Of a stretch of DNA of 10,706 bases, positions 6,527-10,706 are shown piece by piece (the first letter of the stretch is position 1; every line of letters begins with the position of its first letter). Origin of the DNA: JBOHUX01 sp050734915 (GTDB lineage Bacteria; Chloroflexota; Dormibacteria; Dormibacterales; Dormibacteraceae). The stretch is taken from positions 1 to 10,706 of the forward strand of contig JBOHUX010000071.1 of assembly GCA_050734915.1 (NCBI GenBank), given 5' to 3'. Made by a program: the position numbers and the translations under genes. The notes beneath the pieces are model-generated. The model searched no databases, was not told the origin of the DNA, and saw only the letters and a list, made by a program, of their open reading frames with translations.

Positions 6527-8512
6527 ATGAGACACGACGGGAGCGGGCAGGTGGGACGTCTGGCGCTGGACCTGGCGGCGGTCGCCGCCGGCCTGGTGGC
6601 CGCCCTGCTCGGCCTCCAGCCGGCCCGGGCGCAGGCGGCGGACACGTCCGTCTACCGCGCTGAGGGCTACACGGGCGCCGGCTTCCAGGAGTACCTGACG
6701 CTCGAGAACTCGGGTCCCGCGGCGCCGGTCACGATCACGTACTTCTTCAATGGGAGCCCGCCCCTCCGGCAGCCTCTCGATCTGCCGGCGAGGTCCCGGA
6801 CGACCGTCAACGTCAACCAGCAGGCCGGCCCGGGCCGCGAGGTGGCCGTGGGCGTGGACAGCGGCGGGGACCCCAACATCTTCGCCGAGCGGCCGATGTA
6901 CTTCAACGCCTGCCTCACCTCGCTGGTCTGCGCCTCCGGCTCCGACATCGGCCAGGCGGTGGCGCCACAGAGCGCCTGGAGCTTCGCCGAGGGCTACACC
7001 GCGGCCGGCTACCAGGAGTACCTGAGCATCCTCAACCCCGACACCGCCACGGCTCACCTGACCCTGACCTACTTCTTCAACGGCGCCGGCCAGACCACGC
7101 GGCTGCTCTCCGTGCCCGCGCTCACCCGCTCCACCGTCGATGTCAATCAGCAGGCGGGCGCCGGCCGCGAGGTGTCCGTCCGGATCGCCAGCGACGTGGC
7201 GGTGGTGGCCGAGCGGCCGATGTACTTCAACGCCTGCCCGGACGGACTCTGCGTGGACGGCGGCGACGTCGCCCACGGCATCCAGCCCGCGACCGCCTTC
7301 CAGCTCGCCGAGGGCACCACTCGGCCCGGCTTCGAGGAGTTCATCACGCTCGAGAACCCGGGTCCGCAGCCGGCGACGGCCACGGTGCGATACATGTTCG
7401 GGCCGGGCCAGGGCCCTCCCGTCACCAAGATGTACCAGCTGGCCCCCGCGAGCCGGTCCACGGTCGGGGTCAACGGCGACGTGGGCCCGGGCCTGGACGT
7501 CTCCGCCGACGTCACCTCGACGCAGCTGATCGTCGCCGAACGCCCGCTCTACTTCAGCTTCAGCCCGCCTGGCTTCAGCGTCGCGACCGGCGCCACCGAC
7601 GGGGTCGGTCTCACGCCCGCCACCACCTGGGACTTCGCGGAGGGCTACACCGCGCCCGGGTTCCAGGAATACATCACGGTACTCAACGCCGGGCCGGCGC
7701 CGGCGTCGGCCACGATCACCTACATGCTGGGCGCGTCGGGCACCCTGACCCAGCAGGTGTCCCTGCCCCCGGAGACGCGGACCACGATCGACGTCAACGG
7801 CGTCGTCGGCGCCGGGCACGAGGTCTCCGCTCACCTGCTGGCCACCGCGCCCGTCGTCGCGGAGCGGCCGATGTACTTCGAGGGCTGCCTGGCGGGCTCC
7901 GGCGTGTGTGATCGCCCCGCCTCCTACACCATCTCCACGGTGCCCTACCATCAGCAGTCGTACGAGCTCTCGTGCGAGGAGGCCGCGCTCCAGATGGCGC
8001 TCGGCAAGGAGGGGATTGCGATCTCCCAGACCGACCTCCTCCGGATGATCGGCATCGACTGGCGGGCCGCCTACCGCGATTCGCGGGGCCTCCGCTGGGG
8101 CGACCCCTACGCCAACTTCGTCGGCGATCCCAACGGGAGCGAGATCGCCCTCACCGGCTACGGCACCTACCTGACGACCATCGTCCGCGTGGCGCGCGAC
8201 GCGGGCGGCTCGGTGATCGACTCCGGCGTCGGGCTGAGCCCGGGCGCGCTCTACGGCCACGTGCTCGACGGCCACCCGGTCGTGGCCTGGGTGAGCTTCG
8301 ACTGGCGCTACCACCCACCCGGCTCCTGGCTCGCGTTCGACGGACGCTGGGTGCCCTCGCTCGCGCCCTGGGAGCACGCGGTCACCGTGGTCGGGGCGAC
8401 GCGCGGCTCGGTGCTCATAGACAACCCCTGGTCGGGGCCGCAGTGGATGTCCAAGGCCACGTTCGAGGCCGCCTATGCCAGCCTCGGGCAGATGGCGGTG
8501 GTCCTGGGTTGA
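6527..8512 (+). CDS. Exported repeat protein with C-terminal C39-like cysteine peptidase domain
   Basis: 661 aa. A signal-type N-terminus (hydrophobic about 13-31, likely cleaved after the ARA at about 33-35) directs export. Four tandem units of about 108 residues follow (starting near 45, 154, 261 and 371). Each begins AEG(Y/T)T..GF(Q/E)E(Y/F) and ends AERP(M/L)YF, with predicted beta strands such as VTITYFFNG between. The C-terminal domain (about 470-661) resembles Peptidase_C39_2. VPYHQQSYELSCEEAALQMA holds the candidate catalytic Cys483, WEHAVTVVG holds His617 and VLIDNPW holds Asp632. The usual motifs WGDPYANFVGDPNGSE and GHPVVAWV lie between. No ABC transporter is fused or nearby, so this is unlikely to be a bacteriocin-exporting C39 peptidase; an extracellular cysteine peptidase or related hydrolase is more likely. 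AGGA precedes the ATG by about eight bases. The lipoprotein gene overlaps its stop. Confidence 0.9.
   Translation: MRHDGSGQVGRLALDLAAVAAGLVAALLGLQPARAQAADTSVYRAEGYTGAGFQEYLTLENSGPAAPVTITYFFNGSPPLRQPLDLPARSRTTVNVNQQAGPGREVAVGVDSGGDPNIFAERPMYFNACLTSLVCASGSDIGQAVAPQSAWSFAEGYTAAGYQEYLSILNPDTATAHLTLTYFFNGAGQTTRLLSVPALTRSTVDVNQQAGAGREVSVRIASDVAVVAERPMYFNACPDGLCVDGGDVAHGIQPATAFQLAEGTTRPGFEEFITLENPGPQPATATVRYMFGPGQGPPVTKMYQLAPASRSTVGVNGDVGPGLDVSADVTSTQLIVAERPLYFSFSPPGFSVATGATDGVGLTPATTWDFAEGYTAPGFQEYITVLNAGPAPASATITYMLGASGTLTQQVSLPPETRTTIDVNGVVGAGHEVSAHLLATAPVVAERPMYFEGCLAGSGVCDRPASYTISTVPYHQQSYELSCEEAALQMALGKEGIAISQTDLLRMIGIDWRAAYRDSRGLRWGDPYANFVGDPNGSEIALTGYGTYLTTIVRVARDAGGSVIDSGVGLSPGALYGHVLDGHPVVAWVSFDWRYHPPGSWLAFDGRWVPSLAPWEHAVTVVGATRGSVLIDNPWSGPQWMSKATFEAAYASLGQMAVVLG
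6659..7879 (+). repeat. Four coding tandem repeats (about 107-110 codons each)
   Basis: Units begin near 6659, 6986, 7307 and 7637. They are protein-level repeats with moderate DNA identity overall, but units 1 and 2 share an exact 31-base stretch at 6884-6914 and 7208-7238, 324 bases (108 codons) apart, encoding AERPMYFNAC. Linkers after units 1, 2 and 4 carry a Cys pair (129/135, 237/242, 454/461) that could form small disulfide loops; unit 3 has none. Confidence 0.85.
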
Positions 8513-9060
8513 TGCGGATGACGCCACCCGCTCCGCCCCGACTGGTGGCGGGCCTGGCCCTGGCGATCGCGCTGGCGGCCTGCAGCCCCTCCTCGCACCC
8601 GGCGCGCGCGCGGGTTTCTCCGCCGCCCTCGCCGCCGTCCGGTTCCAGTCCCTCGCCGAGCTCCTCGCCCGCGGCCACTCCCACGCCCACTCCCTCGGCC
8701 GCGGTCGAGGGGCTGTCCATGACCGGCAGCGGCCTCGCCCAGACGGTCACCAGCGCGGTGCCGGCGCGCCCGTGCGGCAAGTTCGGGCAGGGCTTCGTCG
8801 TCGACCTCCGGTTTCCGATGCTGGGCACCACCTACGCGATCTCGATCGTGATCGACCGCTACACGGGGCCCGGCGTCTACGGGGCGCCGCCGGTCCGGGT
8901 CTCGGCGCACACGCTCGGGCTCAGCCAGACGCCCGCCTTCTACGCCGGCGTGAGCGGCACCGTCAGCGTCGCGCCGAACGAGTCGAGCGGGACCGTCGAT
9001 GAGTCATTGCTGAGGTCGCCCGACCGGTACCAGCTGACCGGGAGCTGGCATTGCGGGTGA
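8512..9060 (+). CDS. Predicted secreted lipoprotein
   Basis: 182 aa. The N-terminus (MRMTPPAPPRLVAGLALAIA, then LAAC) is a lipoprotein signal with the modified cysteine at Cys24. A Ser/Pro/Thr-rich low-complexity linker (about 25-65) follows, as expected for a tether through the cell wall or from a membrane. The mature domain (about 68-182) looks all-beta, with strands such as GFVVDLRF and YAISIVID, and has two cysteines, Cys88 and Cys181, that could pair. I do not recognise the domain family. The ATG shares one base with the upstream stop (TGATG), so translation is probably coupled to the repeat/peptidase gene; an ATG two codons later (8518) is an alternative. The pair probably works together at the cell surface, perhaps with the lipoprotein as an anchor, partner or inhibitor. 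That is inference. Confidence 0.85.
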   Translation: MRMTPPAPPRLVAGLALAIALAACSPSSHPARARVSPPPSPPSGSSPSPSSSPAATPTPTPSAAVEGLSMTGSGLAQTVTSAVPARPCGKFGQGFVVDLRFPMLGTTYAISIVIDRYTGPGVYGAPPVRVSAHTLGLSQTPAFYAGVSGTVSVAPNESSGTVDESLLRSPDRYQLTGSWHCG

Positions 9061-9077
9061 GGGGAAGCCTGCCCTCA
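9058..9077 (+). terminator. Weak hairpin at the lipoprotein stop codon
   Basis: TGAGGG (9058-9063) and CCCTCA (9072-9077) are complementary around an 8-base loop, beginning at the stop codon. No T-tract follows, so intrinsic termination is doubtful. It lies between convergent genes (the toxin gene ends at 9196), where a terminator is expected. Nothing else was recognised in 9078-9195. Confidence 0.2.
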
Positions 9078-9195
9078 TACCGGCGCGGCGCGGGCAGCGC
9101 GAGCCCGATGCCGGCGCGGTGGCGTGCCGTCGACGGCAGGGTCCGCGACCAGCGCGGGGGCCTGGGACGCGGTGCCGGCATCGGGTGTTTCGCAA

Positions 9196-9462
9196 TCAAC
9201 CTCGCCGATAGACGTCGCGCCGGTGGCCGATGCGGGCAACCTCGACGCGCCGAGCCCGGTCGTCGATGCGATACAGCACTCGGTAGTCCCCACGGCGTAG
9301 CGACCAAAGGCCGCCAAGCACGCCCGTCAGGCGTTTGCCGGATCGTGGGCCGGTCTCGAGAACAGTGACGCCTGCCATGATCCGTCGCCGAACCTCAGGT
9401 GCCAGGCGGCGGATGTCTCTCTCCGCATTCGCGGCGATGACGACTTCGTAGGACTCATCCAT
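9196..9462 (-). CDS. RelE/ParE-superfamily toxin of a type II toxin-antitoxin pair
   Basis: 88 aa, the normal size for the family. The order of elements is right: an N-terminal strand (YEVVIAANAERDIRRL), two helices (to about residue 35), then KRLTGVLGGLWSLRRGDYRV, LYRID and a C-terminal RVEVARIGHRRDVY. The basic residues Arg56, Arg57 and Arg61 and the terminal His80, Arg81 and Tyr85 are where RelE-type toxins place mRNA-cleaving residues, so it is probably an active ribosome-dependent mRNA endonuclease. ParE-type gyrase poisons share the fold, so the target is not certain. The ATG at 9462 lies within the end of the antitoxin gene (8-base overlap), the usual antitoxin-first arrangement that couples translation. 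Confidence 0.93.
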   Translation of the reverse strand: MDESYEVVIAANAERDIRRLAPEVRRRIMAGVTVLETGPRSGKRLTGVLGGLWSLRRGDYRVLYRIDDRARRVEVARIGHRRDVYRRG

Positions 9463-9727
9463 CGAGTCCGAGGTCGGCCTTCAGGTCTTTCAACCTGATT
9501 GTGCGGCCGGCGTCAAGGTCGGCGAGTCCCTTCCGAAGAGCGGCGATCTCCTTGGAGTCGCCGAGGATGGCCAGCGTTTCTTCGAGTGACTCAAGGTCCT
9601 CAGGACTCACCAACACCGCCGCGGGACGGCCATTACGGGTGATGGTCACGCGATCATGTTGGGAGGAGACCCTCTCGACGAACTCGGACAGGCGGTTCCT
9701 GACCTCAGCCAACGACTGCGTCTCCAT
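9455..9727 (-). CDS. Phd/YefM-family antitoxin
   Basis: 90 aa. The N-terminal Phd/YefM DNA-binding and dimerisation domain spans about residues 1-55, with LAEVRNRLSEFVERV, the strand RVTITRNGRPAAVLV and SPEDLESLEETLAIL. The C-terminal part (about 58-90, rich in Lys, Asp and Leu) would wrap and neutralise the toxin encoded by the overlapping downstream gene. Members of this family bind their own promoter, with or without toxin, and repress it. A near-palindrome sits exactly at the start codon. No Shine-Dalgarno is visible in front of the ATG at 9727, and a good -10 lies only about nine bases away, so the transcript may be leaderless or nearly so. Confidence 0.93.
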   Translation of the reverse strand: METQSLAEVRNRLSEFVERVSSQHDRVTITRNGRPAAVLVSPEDLESLEETLAILGDSKEIAALRKGLADLDAGRTIRLKDLKADLGLDG

Positions 9728-9728
9728 T

Positions 9729-9744
9729 GGCTAGAATTGTAGCC
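9729..9744 (-). promoter_or_regulatory. Toxin-antitoxin operator and -10 element
   Basis: On the minus strand this reads GGCTACAATTCTAGCC: arms GGCTA and TAGCC are perfectly complementary around a symmetric AATT centre, with one mismatched pair between. It contains TACAAT, one base off the consensus -10, and ends two bases before the antitoxin ATG. A related half-site, AGAATTGGC, adjoins at 9745-9753. Position and symmetry fit an autoregulatory site for the Phd/YefM-type antitoxin. No convincing -35 was found at the expected distance. Confidence 0.55.
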
Positions 9745-10041
9745 AGAATTGGCAACACCGAGGTGGTCCTGGACGAGCAGGTGATGGCGCTGTCAAATGG
9801 AATGCCTCTAACCCACTCTGTCGGTGGTCCCGGGCTTAGCCGCCCAACTCGATCATTCGCGTTCTGTCCGCAGTCGGGTGCCCGGCTGACGCAGGAAGCA
9901 GCCTCAGCCTCACCTGAACTCTGAACGGATCGGGAGCCCGAACTCCCGGGCGACGGCCTCGTTCCACTTCAGGCTGCCGAAACCGTCTCCTCAAGGATCT
10001 CGGCCGACCGATCACACACCGCGTCCTCGGAACTGACTCGC
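9745..10041. other. Gene-free stretch with possible degraded coding remnant
   Basis: No gene is supported here. Bases 9745-9909 hold nothing I recognise. On the minus strand, two short frames look protein-like: one at 9969 to about 10042 ending EILEETVSAA, and one at 9910-9990 reading FGSLKWNEAVAREFGLPIRS and ending at TGA 9910. Their overlap and frame change suggest the 3' end of a decayed, frameshifted gene. The family is unknown and the reading is weak. Confidence 0.25.
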
Positions 10042-10614
10042 CTACCTACTCAATTGCTCTGGTTCGAGAAGCCTGCCGTTCTTTGATAGGTTAGGGTCGG
10101 TACACGCAGCAAGGTCGAAACAGCACGGCCGTCGCTTCCCGCTGTTCATCTTCGAAATGGTCACTTCCACTCGTCGTTTGCGAGTCTCAGGGTTCTTAGT
10201 CGCATTCACCCAACGCACCCACTCCCACCGTGCCATGGGTGTAATTTCCTTCCATAGGTTTCGGATCTTCTGAGGGGCGGCTGCCAGAGCTGTCTCAAGA
10301 TCTCGTGGCACGTTTGGCTCCGGCCAGTCTTTGGTGGAATCGATCTCGAGCGTCGCGGTGTCACCCGCGCTTATGCCAGCGATCTGCTGCAGCTCTTCAT
10401 CAACCCTCATCCAGTGCCCCGAACAGCCGTCCGGTTCCAGCACCGTCTGGAACTCATGGCCATTGATCGTTCCTTGTACCGACGCCTGCCCGCGCGACGG
10501 CAGTTTCTCGCTCGCTTCCTCGGGCAACCGCAACATGGTCCACCTATCGATCGTGTACAGCGTGGCGTCAAAGCGGGCTGTCGGCACCCTTGTGCGCTGA
10601 GTTGGCGTCGGCAC
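10042..10614 (-). CDS. YdeI/OmpD-associated family protein with DUF1905 domain
   Basis: 190 aa with a two-part layout. The N-terminal region (about 13-95: ARFDATLYTIDRWTMLRLPE, GTINGHEFQTVL, AGISAGDTATLEI) matches the small beta-barrel DUF1905 domain. The C-terminal region (about 100-165) has the YdeI/OmdA pattern VPRDLETALAA, PMARWEWVRWVNATKNPETR and KRRVEVTISKMNSGKRRP. The family was named from an E. coli protein linked to OmpD and polymyxin/bacteriocin resistance, but a molecular function is not established. A C-terminal extension (about 166-190, with Cys164, Cys165 and Cys171) follows. The GTG at 10614 is the start used; a GTG at 10587 would begin closer to the domain and is equally possible. 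Base composition is less GC-rich than the operon on the left, suggesting a different origin. Confidence 0.85.
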   Translation of the reverse strand: MPTPTQRTRVPTARFDATLYTIDRWTMLRLPEEASEKLPSRGQASVQGTINGHEFQTVLEPDGCSGHWMRVDEELQQIAGISAGDTATLEIDSTKDWPEPNVPRDLETALAAAPQKIRNLWKEITPMARWEWVRWVNATKNPETRKRRVEVTISKMNSGKRRPCCFDLAACTDPNLSKNGRLLEPEQLSR

Positions 10615-10680
10615 ATGGACACCATAGCAACAGTTCCGCTGCCTTCCGTGCCGAGAACGTCCGTCTCGAGGTGAGAGCAG

Positions 10681-10698
10681 CTCCGACTCCTCTCGGAG
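10681..10698. other. Short hairpin near the window end
   Basis: CTCCGA (10681-10686) pairs with TCGGAG (10693-10698) around a 6-base loop. It lies upstream of the YdeI-family gene and may be part of a terminator or regulatory element of a neighbour outside the window. No T-tract is visible. Nothing else was recognised in 10615-10706. Confidence 0.2.
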
Positions 10699-10706
10699 GG
10701 TAGTGT

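Noticed and set aside
6527..8512. Bacteriocin-processing ABC transporter peptidase (C39 in the strict sense)
   Set aside because: The protein has a signal peptide and surface repeats, no ABC or transporter segment, and no bacteriocin precursor is visible nearby; Peptidase_C39_2-type is the better match.
6449..8527. 692-codon open frame antisense to the repeat/peptidase gene
   Set aside because: Its translation is low-complexity, rich in Gly, Arg, His and Val, and follows the repeats of the opposite strand. The plus strand has a signal peptide, clear repeats and a peptidase triad. High GC suppresses stops on the antisense strand.
9727..9924. 65-codon plus-strand frame divergent from the antitoxin
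   Set aside because: It starts with TTG inside the operator palindrome, has no ribosome site and no recognisable domain; the composition is not convincing.

Overview
The window is very GC-rich, with strong G/C preference at third codon positions, GTG starts and start/stop overlaps. It contains a MoxR/DUF58/DUF4129 membrane operon and a secreted protein built from AEGYT...ERPMYF repeats. This fits a high-GC terrestrial or aquatic bacterium, most plausibly Chloroflexota or a related lineage such as Dormibacterota, with Actinomycetota as the alternative. That placement is inferred from gene content, not from a marker gene. No rRNA, tRNA, CRISPR array or insertion sequence was recognised.

Positions 1-5655 form one long minus-strand block that reads like an operon. 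In order of transcription: a 169-aa protein with a ribbon-helix-helix-like C-terminus (5655-5146), a four-helix membrane protein ending in a DUF4129 domain (5095-4193), an unrecognised two-helix protein (4196-3651), a MoxR-type AAA+ ATPase (3621-2638), a DUF58 protein (2641-1367), a small multi-helix membrane protein (about 1283-867), and an integral membrane protein of the lysylphosphatidylglycerol synthase TM/flippase-like family that runs off the left edge (797 to below 1). Two junctions are GTGA overlaps, so translation is probably coupled. MoxR ATPases are thought to act as chaperones that remodel or activate VWA-like partners. DUF58 would be that partner here, and the DUF4129 and membrane proteins would tie the complex to the envelope.

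A short AT-rich divergent promoter region (5656-5770) separates this block from plus-strand genes. The first is a 167-aa coiled-coil protein (5771-6274). After a 252-bp leader with possible RNA structure come an exported 661-aa protein (6527-8512), with four repeats of about 108 residues and a C39-like cysteine peptidase domain, and an overlapping lipoprotein gene (8512-9060). The last two look like a co-translated surface pair.

The right end (9196-10706) is different: visibly lower GC, a type II toxin-antitoxin pair (RelE/ParE-like toxin and Phd/YefM-like antitoxin, minus strand) with a near-palindromic operator at the antitoxin start, a 300-bp stretch with possible gene debris, and a YdeI/OmpD-associated DUF1905 protein (minus strand). 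It looks like an accessory, possibly acquired, segment.
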